Assembly (NCBI GenBank): GCA_045612485.1 | Contig: JAZKZE010000115.1 | Coordinates: forward strand, 1 to 64,000 | From: RGIG5327 sp045612485 | GTDB lineage: Bacteria > Verrucomicrobiota > Lentisphaeria > Victivallales > UBA1829 | Direction of reading: 5' to 3' | DNA length: 64,000 bases | Part shown: positions 43,534 to 51,259 of the stretch, piece after piece | Layout: each line of letters starts with the position of its first letter | Numbering within the stretch: position 1 is the stretch's first letter | The notes under the pieces: generated by a model | Seen by the model: the letters and a program-made list of their open reading frames with translations, nothing else | Databases searched by the model: none | What the model was told of the DNA's origin: nothing | Position numbers and translations under genes: made by a program

Positions 43534-45492
43534 TTATTCCTCAAAAACCAAAAGGGAGTAACCGTCAAATCTGGGAACAGTCACCTGGCAGTAGCCTTCT
43601 TTGATCTCAAAGGGAAGTTCCTTTTGTGCGGGGGCAAGATAGACTTTGCTGATCTTTTTCCCGTCTGTTTTCAGAGAGATTTTTGCATCAAGAACGGTGA
43701 TGCGGTCTTCGGCAATGATGGCATTGCAGCGTTTTTCCGGGCAGTAGGCAAGAAGATGTACCATACGGTAAGAATCTTTCTGCTGAACGAATGCTCTGGA
43801 GAAACTGGGCATATTTTCTGTTTTCAGAAGAGGTGCCGGATGCAGTTCTTCCATGATATTGCGTATGATATTGCGCAGTTCTCTGGGGGCTTTTGCTCCG
43901 TACCCGGCAAAAATATTTCCGGAAATGTAAACGACTTTCCCTTTCTGTACGATGAAAGGATCTTCTGTAGGTCCTTCAGGCGGCAGATAGAAATTTCCTC
44001 TCAAACCGTCCCATTCGCCGTTGACATAGGTTTTTACGCAATACATTTGAATATTTGCTCCTTCAGAAACTTCCACCTGTGCGCCGGAAGCGTAAAGAGA
44101 GAGGAACATATCGGGCAGATCCTTTGCAAATTTTCCGGCAGGAGCAAAATAGAGGGGATCATAGGGGATGTTGCCCACATATTTTACGGGCCAGTCTTTC
44201 ACGGGGAAATCTTTTCCGTCTTTCAGCATAGTGGAGGAGCCGGAAGCAATGACGGAACCGCCTTTGGCAATATGTTTTTCCAGTTTTTCCACCATGGAGG
44301 GAGTGAATACTGCATTATCAGGGATGACGAGAAGTGCGTATTTATCCCAGGAAACAAAGTCGGTTACAAGATCAAACTGTACTTTCAGCTCATCCAGCAT
44401 TCTTACGGCTGCGGCAACGGAACCAAGAGGTGTTGCCGGGTAATAGTGGCGGTCATAACGGGGATAGACGATCGCCACATCGGTTTCATTTTCTGCGTGC
44501 AGACTCCATTTGTCATACTGCCGGACATTGTCATATACTTCCCGGATACGGTCGAATACAGGAAGATCCAGATCTCCTCTGGGGTGATAGTGTCCTCCGA
44601 TATCCGGTCTCTGACCGTTTGCCACACCGTAGAACATATCATATTCCAGAGCTTCTGCTGTCCGCAGACCTCCGAAATCGCCCCAGGCATTGAATCTGCC
44701 TGTCATATTGAGAACGCTTTTATCTTTTCCTGCAATGGTACGCATATAGTGGGAGCAGGTGGGAAGGCAGTCATAACCCCAGCCGCCGGTGGGCAGACAT
44801 TCACATTCCAGATGACTTTCCAGATCGGTAACTTCTTCAAAGGGACGTCCGTTGAAGAAGAAAAGGGAATCGGGTTTAACTTTCCGGATCTCTTCTGTAA
44901 GCATACGGCACATCCTGTCGCAGGAAAAATGGCTGAAAGCCCTGACCTGATCCCGGTCGTTCCAGTCATAACCTTTTTCCTTCATCTCTGCAACGCACTG
45001 GGGACATACACAGTCGGAAGCTCCCAGACAGTCAAAGAAAAAACCGTCAAAATCATAGTTTTGAGCCAATTCCACCGCCATATCCCGCAAATGACCGCCG
45101 AAACGGTTGTAGCATACCTGATGATAGAAGGGATTTCTCTTGTTTTTTTCCCGGATGGCGGGATCCATGGGAACATCGCTCCACTGGGGATTGGCAAGAG
45201 TTTCCTCTTCGCTCAAGTGTCCGTTGAAATAAAGGCTCAAACGGATCCCTTTGCGTTTGCAGGAGTCGCAGAGTTTTCCGATAAGGTCATAAGTAAGAGA
45301 GGGGTGGCGTTTACCGATTTTTGTATTATAATAGGCATTGCCCTGATTACAGCGGGCATGGAATGTAAGGAAATCCACACCGCAGGATTTCACCTGATCG
45401 GTAAAGGCTTCCACATCGAAATTTTTGCCCACATCCGGATTGGTTGCCAGGGTGTGGAAATCGTAAAAAAGCGCATAATCAAATTTTGCCAT
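43534..45492 (-). CDS. Cytoplasmic glycoside-hydrolase-like protein with beta-galactosidase-trimerisation-like domain
   Basis: A 652-aa protein without a signal peptide. Residues 1-320 look like a TIM-barrel glycosidase with FYDFHTLATNPDVG, SCGVDFLTFHARC, YDFDGFFFDCLG (a likely catalytic or substrate-binding Asp at a strand end) and HLECECLPTGGW. Residues about 325-430 resemble the Rossmann-like trimerisation domain of GH42 beta-galactosidases (DLVTDFVSWDKYALLVIP, EKHIAKGGSVIASG), and the end is beta-rich. Related proteins are annotated as putative alpha-L-fucosidase or beta-galactosidase; the real family and substrate are unknown. The ATG at 45492 is preferred to 45498 for its spacing from AAGGAA. 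It has its own promoter. Confidence 0.7.
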   Translation of the reverse strand: MAKFDYALFYDFHTLATNPDVGKNFDVEAFTDQVKSCGVDFLTFHARCNQGNAYYNTKIGKRHPSLTYDLIGKLCDSCKRKGIRLSLYFNGHLSEEETLANPQWSDVPMDPAIREKNKRNPFYHQVCYNRFGGHLRDMAVELAQNYDFDGFFFDCLGASDCVCPQCVAEMKEKGYDWNDRDQVRAFSHFSCDRMCRMLTEEIRKVKPDSLFFFNGRPFEEVTDLESHLECECLPTGGWGYDCLPTCSHYMRTIAGKDKSVLNMTGRFNAWGDFGGLRTAEALEYDMFYGVANGQRPDIGGHYHPRGDLDLPVFDRIREVYDNVRQYDKWSLHAENETDVAIVYPRYDRHYYPATPLGSVAAAVRMLDELKVQFDLVTDFVSWDKYALLVIPDNAVFTPSMVEKLEKHIAKGGSVIASGSSTMLKDGKDFPVKDWPVKYVGNIPYDPLYFAPAGKFAKDLPDMFLSLYASGAQVEVSEGANIQMYCVKTYVNGEWDGLRGNFYLPPEGPTEDPFIVQKGKVVYISGNIFAGYGAKAPRELRNIIRNIMEELHPAPLLKTENMPSFSRAFVQQKDSYRMVHLLAYCPEKRCNAIIAEDRITVLDAKISLKTDGKKISKVYLAPAQKELPFEIKEGYCQVTVPRFDGYSLLVFEE

Positions 45493-45534
45493 AATCATTT
45501 CCTTTTTTGCTGGTTGATTTTTTATGGTTCAGCT

Positions 45535-45562
45535 AATATAATGCACGAAATTTTCTTTACAA
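45535..45562 (-). promoter_or_regulatory. Promoter of the glycosidase-like gene
   Basis: Minus strand: TTGTAA (45562-45557), 16-base spacer, TATATT (45540-45535), about 43 bases before the ATG. Confidence 0.45.
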
Positions 45563-45591
45563 GCAACTTATGCTTTTTTATAAAGAAAAAC

Positions 45592-45619
45592 TTGAAATTT
45601 TCAATAGGGAAAATATATT
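45592..45619 (+). promoter_or_regulatory. Promoter of the glycosyltransferase gene
   Basis: TTGAAA (45592-45597), 16-base spacer, TATATT (45614-45619), about 36 bases before the ATG at 45656. It is back-to-back with the minus-strand promoter at 45535-45562. Confidence 0.45.
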
Positions 45620-45655
45620 AAAATGATGATATATCCAGAGAAGAGGTGCTTTTAT

Positions 45656-46786
45656 ATGCGGATCATGTTTGTTATAACTCAATTATCTCCGGCGGGAGCG
45701 GAAAAGATCGTTTCTGTTCTTGCCTGTTCTTATCAGGCACAGGCAGAAGAGTGTCTTGTTCTTTCTCTTATGCCGCCGCCGGAAAAAGGCTTTACTTCTG
45801 TTGTGGAAAAACTGGAAAAGTCCGGTGTCAAGGTACGTTTCCTTTATGGAAAAAGTTCTCCTGCAAGTTTTCTTCCGCTTATTTTTAAGATCCGTAAGGC
45901 TGTAAAAGAGTTTGTTCCTGATGTGATCCATGCCCATTTGATCCACCCTTCCTTATTGTGCCGTTTTGCCTGTCTGTTTAATAAAATACCTCTTGTGAAT
46001 ACTGTACATATTGCCGAAAGACGGAAAGGGAAAAAGTTATTCTTTCTTATGGATCAACTTACTGCATTCCGGTGTGATGTCTATACTGCCGTATCGGAGG
46101 CGGCAGGACGTTTTCAGGAGGAAAAATGCCACTTCAGGAATGGAAGACTTCTTGTTCTTCCCAATGGTTCTGATGCGGTCATTCCGGCAGATGCTTCTAT
46201 TGTGGAAAAGATGAAACAGGAATGGAATTTAGCCTCCTGTGATTTTATTGCCGGAGCTGCTGGCAGACTGGATTATCAGAAAGGGTATGATCTATTTCTG
46301 GAAAGTATTCCTTTGATTGCTGAAAAACTTCCGCAGGATAAAAAGTATGGTTTTCTTTTTATGGGGGAAGGTCCATACGGGGAACTTTTACGGAAAAAGG
46401 CGGAGGAACTGAATAAAAAATATAAAAATATCCGTATCGTTTTTCCCGGATTCCGGAAAGATGCTTCTTCCCTTCTTGTGATGCTGGATCTTTTTCTTAT
46501 GCCGTCCCGGTATGAGGGATATGGATTGGCGTTGGCGGAGGCGTTTTCATTGGGAATACCTGCTTTAAGTTCAAAGGCGGATTCCCTGCCGGAGGTATGT
46601 GAACATTTTTCCGGACATTTTCTTTATTGCGATCCGGAGAATGCTGAAGAAACTTCTGAAAAGTTTTTACAGGCAATGAGGCTTACCGGATTTGAAGGTA
46701 AAATCATCTGTTCCTGTGAGGAAATGTGCAATAATTACATGAAATTATATAAGAGTTTAACAGAAAAAGGAGGCAGAAATGTATAA
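45656..46786 (+). CDS. Glycosyltransferase family 4 protein
   Basis: A 376-aa GT-B glycosyltransferase. N-terminal MFVITQLSPAGAEKIV is the acceptor-side start with a Gly-Ala loop. VIHAHLIHPSLLCRF, VLPNGSD and GAAGRLDYQKGYDLFLESI follow, and the C-terminal PSRYEGYGLALAEAFSLGIP has the E-x7-E motif that binds the nucleotide sugar. It retains sugar configuration. Acceptor unknown; probably lipopolysaccharide or exopolysaccharide synthesis. Several ATGs exist (45623, 45626, 45656, 45665); 45656 has AAGAGGTG 7 bases upstream. It overlaps the next gene by 8 bases. Confidence 0.88.
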   Translation: MRIMFVITQLSPAGAEKIVSVLACSYQAQAEECLVLSLMPPPEKGFTSVVEKLEKSGVKVRFLYGKSSPASFLPLIFKIRKAVKEFVPDVIHAHLIHPSLLCRFACLFNKIPLVNTVHIAERRKGKKLFFLMDQLTAFRCDVYTAVSEAAGRFQEEKCHFRNGRLLVLPNGSDAVIPADASIVEKMKQEWNLASCDFIAGAAGRLDYQKGYDLFLESIPLIAEKLPQDKKYGFLFMGEGPYGELLRKKAEELNKKYKNIRIVFPGFRKDASSLLVMLDLFLMPSRYEGYGLALAEAFSLGIPALSSKADSLPEVCEHFSGHFLYCDPENAEETSEKFLQAMRLTGFEGKIICSCEEMCNNYMKLYKSLTEKGGRNV

Positions 46787-47876
46787 AAGTGAACTGGATA
46801 CCCCTTCTCTTATTCTTGATTGGGAACTTTTTGAAAGAAATCTTATTCTCATGCGGGATTTTGCCGCCTCCCGCAATAAAAAACTGCGGCCCCACGCTAA
46901 AACACATAAATGCCCGCAGATCGCCAAGATCCAGCTGGAAACCGGCAACTGTGCCGGGATCTGTGCTGCCAAACTATCTGAAGCGGAAGCTCTTGCCAAT
47001 GCCGGGATCAATGATATTCTTATTACTTCCCCTGTGTCCGCTCCCTGGAAGATAAAGAAACTGGGCTTGCTGAATAAAAAAATCTCTTCCTTGAAAGTTG
47101 TTGCCGACAGCCGGGAACAGCTTGAACTTCTGGCAAAGGAGGGTTCCGCAGAAAATCCCCTGCACATCCTTATTGATGTGGATCCGGAAATGGGAAGAAC
47201 GGGGGTTTCTTATGAAGAAGCACCGGCATTGGGACGTTTTGCCGCCTCTTTCCCCACACTTGTCCTTGACGGTGTGCAGTGTTATGCAGGCCACCTTCAG
47301 CATATCGTTTCTTATGAAGAGCGGTCAAAAGAATGTACCCGCCTTATGAAAAAAGGTGCGGAAGTATTCCATATCCTGAAAAAAGAGTTTCCTTCCTGCG
47401 TGATCTATACAGGCGGCGGAACCGGTACTTCCCCTGCGGATGTATTGATTGACGAGCTTACCGATATCCAGGTGGGATCGTACTGTATGATGGATTCAGA
47501 ATATCTTGCTGTGGAACATGGGGGGCCTTTCTATTTTCCGGCATTAAAGATTTTGACAAGTGTGATTTCCGCCCATAAAAGCGGGGAAGCCACCCTTGAT
47601 GCGGGAACCAAGTCCATTTATGTGACACCGGGCGCACCGCCGCAAGTGATCCGGGAGGGAAAAATCTGTAATAAATTTACCTATTCCTGGGATTACGGAG
47701 ATGAACACGGTCACTTGTTTTTTCCGGAAAACATCAAATTATCTGCCGGGGATGTTCTGGAAATGACCGTTTCCCATTGTGACCCCACTATCAACCTTTT
47801 TGATAAACTTTATATTGTAAAAGGTAATGAAGTTGTGGATTGCTTTGATATTGCTTTAAGAGGCTGCAACCGGTAA
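46779..47876 (+). CDS. D-threonine aldolase / D-serine dehydratase-like PLP enzyme
   Basis: A 365-aa fold-type III PLP protein of the DSD1/D-threonine aldolase family. The PLP-binding Lys lies in RPHAKTHKCP (residues 37-46). Phosphate- and metal-binding parts are IDVDPEMGRTGV, YTGGGTGTSP and the C-terminal VSHCDPTINLFD, whose His/Cys pair matches the divalent-metal site. These enzymes cleave D-threonine to glycine and acetaldehyde or dehydrate D-serine. The overlap with a glycosyltransferase gene is unusual. GGAGG precedes the ATG. Confidence 0.87.
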   Translation: MYKSELDTPSLILDWELFERNLILMRDFAASRNKKLRPHAKTHKCPQIAKIQLETGNCAGICAAKLSEAEALANAGINDILITSPVSAPWKIKKLGLLNKKISSLKVVADSREQLELLAKEGSAENPLHILIDVDPEMGRTGVSYEEAPALGRFAASFPTLVLDGVQCYAGHLQHIVSYEERSKECTRLMKKGAEVFHILKKEFPSCVIYTGGGTGTSPADVLIDELTDIQVGSYCMMDSEYLAVEHGGPFYFPALKILTSVISAHKSGEATLDAGTKSIYVTPGAPPQVIREGKICNKFTYSWDYGDEHGHLFFPENIKLSAGDVLEMTVSHCDPTINLFDKLYIVKGNEVVDCFDIALRGCNR

Positions 47877-47892
47877 AAAAAAACGGGGAAAA

Positions 47893-47930
47893 GTGGCTGT
47901 AAAACCTATAGATTTTTTCAGCCACCTTTT
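47893..47930. terminator. Terminator after the aldolase gene, possibly bidirectional
   Basis: GTGGCTG (47893-47899) pairs with CAGCCAC (47919-47925), then CTTTT on the plus strand. On the minus strand the same stem is followed by a long T-run (A-run at 47876-47884), so it may also end the minus-strand micro-gene transcript. Confidence 0.7.
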
Positions 47931-47973
47931 ACTCCGCATTTTCTGTAAAACTTTGATATATTTTTCTGTATTA

Positions 47974-48120
47974 TCATTCTCTGAACAGCATGATTGCCAG
48001 TAAAATAAAAATTACTCCGACAATAGCTCCATAGCCGGTAAAAAGCAATATAACGCCCATTACAAGAAATAATAAGGCTTTGGCTTTTGATGGTAAGCCC
48101 ATAAGAGGATTATTGTCCAT
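47974..48120 (-). CDS. 48-aa small membrane protein
   Basis: MDNNPLMGLPSKAKALLFLV starts a protein that is almost wholly hydrophobic after residue 14, with one long or two short membrane segments (GVILLFTGYGAIVGVIFILL) and ending LFRE. The start is 1 base after the stop of the 65-aa gene upstream, with CGGGGA before the ATG. It is the last of three minus-strand micro-genes. Function unknown; small one-helix proteins of this kind include toxins, regulators of transporters and phage holins. Confidence 0.6.
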   Translation of the reverse strand: MDNNPLMGLPSKAKALLFLVMGVILLFTGYGAIVGVIFILLAIMLFRE

Positions 48121-48121
48121 T

Positions 48122-48319
48122 TCAGTATCCCCGTTGCAGCATTTCTCTTATTGCTTCATCGTCTTTTACTTTGAGTTTCAACATTTTCAGAGCATTGACG
48201 TCATGATTGCGTGCCAGACGGATCAATTCAGAATTACTTTTCTTGGAATAGATTTTATAAGTACCTTCCGGAATACCCAGACGCATAAAAGAATTGCCTA
48301 AATCTTCCCAGAACCCCAT
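48122..48319 (-). CDS. 65-aa small helical protein
   Basis: An amphipathic, mostly helical protein (MGFWEDLGNSFMRLGIPEGT; SNSELIRLARNHDVNALKML; DDEAIREMLQRGY) of no recognised family. It has an excellent ribosome binding site (GGAGGT). It sits between a zinc-ribbon gene and a 48-aa membrane protein gene with 15 and 1 bases spacing, so the three form one transcript. Function unknown. Confidence 0.65.
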   Translation of the reverse strand: MGFWEDLGNSFMRLGIPEGTYKIYSKKSNSELIRLARNHDVNALKMLKLKVKDDEAIREMLQRGY

Positions 48320-48334
48320 GACAGACCTCCATTT

Positions 48335-48502
48335 TTAAAGATTGGGAATATTTTTCTTTGCTTTGTTCATCGCATTGCTTAATTTCTGGCAATCTTTGCA
48401 AATGGAATTGTGATTGTCACTCTTTGTGACATTGTGGTAAAACTCAGACAGGGCTTTTTCTCTTCCGCAGGAAGAGCATCTTTTCTTGGTGGGGGCTGGC
48501 AT
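48335..48502 (-). CDS. 55-aa zinc-ribbon protein
   Basis: MPAPTKKRCSSCGREKALSE begins a four-cysteine zinc knuckle: CSSCG and CKDC separated by about 25 residues. The pattern recalls the zinc ribbons of phage HNH endonucleases and small DNA- or RNA-binding proteins, but no HNH residues are present. The start at 48502 has AAAGGA 8 bases upstream; an in-frame ATG at 48520 lacks one. It is the first of three micro-genes. Confidence 0.65.
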   Translation of the reverse strand: MPAPTKKRCSSCGREKALSEFYHNVTKSDNHNSICKDCQKLSNAMNKAKKNIPNL

Positions 48503-49053
48503 TTTTTTGTTCCTTTTCATGAATGGTTGATATTTTTCCGCTGTAAATCAGCAAGAAAAGGAACAAAAACCGGAACGTCCCTTATATCATGTTCCGGGCT
48601 CCGCCAAGAGCCTGCCTTCTGAATACGAAAGAACGTCCGGAAAGATGTGAAGACACAATCCTACCGGATACATTTCTGCATTTCAGAAGGCAAATATAGT
48701 TTTTCATTTGGCGGATTCGGAACATATTTGCTGAAATATAACGGTTTTCAATTAGCCACTGCCATTTCTGACAGCACTGAAAATATATCACGGATTCTAT
48801 AAAATACAAATTAAAAATATGTTATTAAATAAAAAAATACGGCTGTTTCTTAAAATAATAATGAACCTGTGCATCAAATTTCCTGTATAAAAATATATCA
48901 ATAGCAGTCCCGCAGGGATGCCGGAACCCCGGGCTTGGCACTCACGCTCCGCCGGGGCTTTTGATATATCCGGTACAAATGAATAAAAGCTGCTTTACAG
49001 ATTATTTTTACCGGAACCCGATTCTCTTATGAGATATTTGAGAGCTCCGGACA
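48503..49053. other. Gene-free region with inverted repeats
   Basis: No supported gene over about 550 bases. TGCCTTCTGAA (48613-48623) is the perfect reverse complement of TTCAGAAGGCA (48682-48692). A GC-rich, palindrome-like stretch lies at 48903-48975. A/T-rich DNA fills the rest. The promoter of the micro-gene transcript should lie just upstream of 48502 but was not identified. Confidence 0.5.
48903..48975. repeat. GC-rich REP-like element
   Basis: This block is much richer in GC than its surroundings, with CCCCGGG and a later CGCCGGGGC that can pair in part, and flanking CCGG at 48920 and 48970. It resembles the short intergenic palindromic repeats common in PVC bacteria. It also shares the CGCTCCGCC string with the repeat at 21464-21500. 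Confidence 0.35.
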
Positions 49054-49054
49054 G

Positions 49055-49092
49055 AAAAAAACGGGGCCGCTGCACTTTTGCAACAGCCCCAT
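49055..49092 (-). terminator. Terminator of the YejM-like gene
   Basis: On the minus strand GGGGCTGTTGCA pairs with TGCAGCGGCCCC (two G-U pairs) around a 4-base loop and is followed by GTTTTTTTC. The 5' arm is the same string as in the terminator at 9882-9893. Confidence 0.85.
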
Positions 49093-49114
49093 TATCTTCT
49101 ATATATAAAACTCT

Positions 49115-51004
49115 TTACTTCTGTCTGGTAAAGACTGTAAGATCCTGCTGAACTTTGATCAGGTCTTTACCGTATTCTTTATAGAAGGGCTTTACGTCAG
49201 GTAGTTCCCTGTCATCGGTGTCTGTAATTACCTGTGCCGCAACGGAATGGGCATCCAGCGGGATCAGGGATTTATATTTTGTCCCTGCAAAAAATACTCT
49301 GTCCCAGTCTGCAATAAGGGAATATCTGCGTACGGGTTTTTCCGGGGAAAGAAGATCAAAACCGCAGGAATAATCGCTGGAAGGATTGCTTACCCCGAAG
49401 AATTTTGCAAGAATGGGAACAATATCCATGTGACTGCTCATTTTGTCATAGGTTCCGGGGGTGATACCGGGATAATACAGAATGAAAGTAGTCTTTGTCT
49501 GCTCATTATTGAAGGCGGAAGAGTGACCCAGACGGCCCTTTTCATAATATTCCTCCCCGTGGTCGCCGGCAACAACTACAATGGTGTTTTTCAGAAGATC
49601 CTTCTTCTCCAGAAGATCAAAAACCTGTCCCAGACACATATCCAGATGCCGTGCGGAATTGGCGGCCCTGCGGAAAATGGCAGGGGCATCTTTGGCAGTT
49701 GTCTGTACGATATTGAAGGATTCCAGATAATCTTTATAGAGTGTTGCCTCTTCCGGGAACGCATAGGGGTGGTGGGTGGATTCAAAGAACATGAAACGCA
49801 TAAAGGGTTTTCCTGTGGAGGCAGCTTCTTCAATCGACTGGAGAAGAAGTTTCAGATTTCTCTGATCCCGTTCAAAGGTGGCGCCTTTGGAATCACTGTG
49901 GAGCTTGTCGGAAGGAACGGCAAAAAAGATGGTCTGATCAAATTCCGGATAGGAAAATTTACTGGAGGTGATACAATGGAAACTGTAATCATCTTCCTTC
50001 AGCCAATCAATGAAAAGAGGTCCTTTTCTTGCGGCAAGGAAGGAGTGCCAGTAGGAGCCGGGGATACTGTAGAACATGGAGAACATCCCCTGTCTTGTTA
50101 CATTGCCACCGGAAAAATGGTTTTTGAATGTGATCCCTTTTGCGGCAAATTTTGCCGTTTGGGGCATGATCTCTTCTGAATAAAGTCTTGCTGCCCAGGA
50201 TTCACAGGCAAGCCATACGATATTGTATTTTTTATTTTTGCTCTGATCCCTTTTGATAGGGTTCTGCGGATAGTTTCCGATATGGTTTTTGGAGGCAAGT
50301 TTCAATATAACAGCTTCTCTTGAAGGCTTCTTTACTCCCAGGGATTTAAAGAAACTTCCCGCTGTGGCAGGGATGAAAAAGGGAATACTTTTGGATGCCA
50401 TAAGGGGGGCGGGATTCATGGTGTAATGAGAGTAGGCATAGGAAAGAATACTTGTTGCAAGGAGAAGGCCGCATACAACAGGGGGGATGATATAATAGAA
50501 GGGGGATTTGATTTTCAGGAAGGAAAGTTTTTCAAAGCGGAAGAAACTGAAAATAAGTCCCGCATGGAAAAGAACAAGAAGGAGTAATCCTGCTGCAAGG
50601 GAGAAAATCTCATAGGGACTCAAACCCATTCCTTCAAAGCCGCCGGGAGTGGTGAAAATATTCAGCACATGGAAATTGAAGTGGTAGCCGTACCGGAAAT
50701 ACAATCCAGCATCGGAAAGCAGGAAAAGGTGCATGGGAAATACTGTAATAAACATAATGATTCCGGTGATCCAGGCTCTTTTTGTCCATGAAATCATTTT
50801 CCGTGTGAAAAATATGCTTCCTGCGGAAAGCAGTATGGAAGGCAGAAGTTCCAGAAAGGGATAGACAAAAATGGAAGGGATCAGAACAAGAAGCGTGGGA
50901 AGGGAGAAGTCGGATTGTTTCAGAAGAAAAAGCAGGGAGCTTGCAATATAAAGAACGAACACAGTGAGAAAGTAGGAAGGAAGAAAAGCAAAATCTTTTT
51001 TCAT
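49115..51004 (-). CDS. YejM/PbgA-like inner-membrane sulfatase-fold protein
   Basis: A 629-aa protein with five N-terminal membrane helices (within residues 10-195) and a periplasmic alkaline-phosphatase/sulfatase-fold domain from about 250. This is the layout of YejM/PbgA (DUF3413 plus sulfatase) and lipoteichoic-acid-synthase-like proteins. Motifs are VWLACESWAARLY, NVTRQGMFSMFYSIPGS (Thr at the nucleophile position), THHPYAFP, VVAGDHGEEYY and GHSSAF. In Gram-negatives YejM controls lipid A synthesis by regulating LpxC turnover; other members move phospho-groups to glycolipids. Which role applies is not shown by the sequence. It is monocistronic. Confidence 0.82.
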   Translation of the reverse strand: MKKDFAFLPSYFLTVFVLYIASSLLFLLKQSDFSLPTLLVLIPSIFVYPFLELLPSILLSAGSIFFTRKMISWTKRAWITGIIMFITVFPMHLFLLSDAGLYFRYGYHFNFHVLNIFTTPGGFEGMGLSPYEIFSLAAGLLLLVLFHAGLIFSFFRFEKLSFLKIKSPFYYIIPPVVCGLLLATSILSYAYSHYTMNPAPLMASKSIPFFIPATAGSFFKSLGVKKPSREAVILKLASKNHIGNYPQNPIKRDQSKNKKYNIVWLACESWAARLYSEEIMPQTAKFAAKGITFKNHFSGGNVTRQGMFSMFYSIPGSYWHSFLAARKGPLFIDWLKEDDYSFHCITSSKFSYPEFDQTIFFAVPSDKLHSDSKGATFERDQRNLKLLLQSIEEAASTGKPFMRFMFFESTHHPYAFPEEATLYKDYLESFNIVQTTAKDAPAIFRRAANSARHLDMCLGQVFDLLEKKDLLKNTIVVVAGDHGEEYYEKGRLGHSSAFNNEQTKTTFILYYPGITPGTYDKMSSHMDIVPILAKFFGVSNPSSDYSCGFDLLSPEKPVRRYSLIADWDRVFFAGTKYKSLIPLDAHSVAAQVITDTDDRELPDVKPFYKEYGKDLIKVQQDLTVFTRQK

Positions 51005-51182
51005 AATTTACCTTTTTTTGATGAAAGTTCATGTTTAAAATATCCGCACATTAATCTACTTGTATTTATGCGTTAATTCAAGTTCGGAAAAACATTTTTT
51101 TTATGGATTTGTGCTTATTGATGATTTTTTGTTTATCAATCAACTCTTTATTTTTCAATCGCATATCCGGCGGGAAAAGTAC

Positions 51183-51210
51183 TTGCATTTTTCTTTTTCC
51201 CTGCTATATT
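51183..51210 (+). promoter_or_regulatory. Promoter of the GntP-like gene
   Basis: TTGCAT (51183-51188), 16-base spacer, TATATT (51205-51210), about 50 bases upstream of the ATG at 51260. Confidence 0.45.
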
Positions 51211-51259
51211 TAGAGAAACCGGACGTTTGCAATATATAAATAAAAAGGGGGATTTATTT

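Noticed and set aside
43486..45621. A 711-codon open frame on the plus strand opposite the glycosidase-like gene
   Set aside because: Same antisense-shadow effect. It has no convincing start or family, while the minus-strand protein is well formed, with its own promoter and terminator.
48582..48809. A 75-codon minus-strand frame between the micro-genes and the YejM-like gene
   Set aside because: No ribosome binding site, unusual composition, and it spans the 11-bp inverted repeat.
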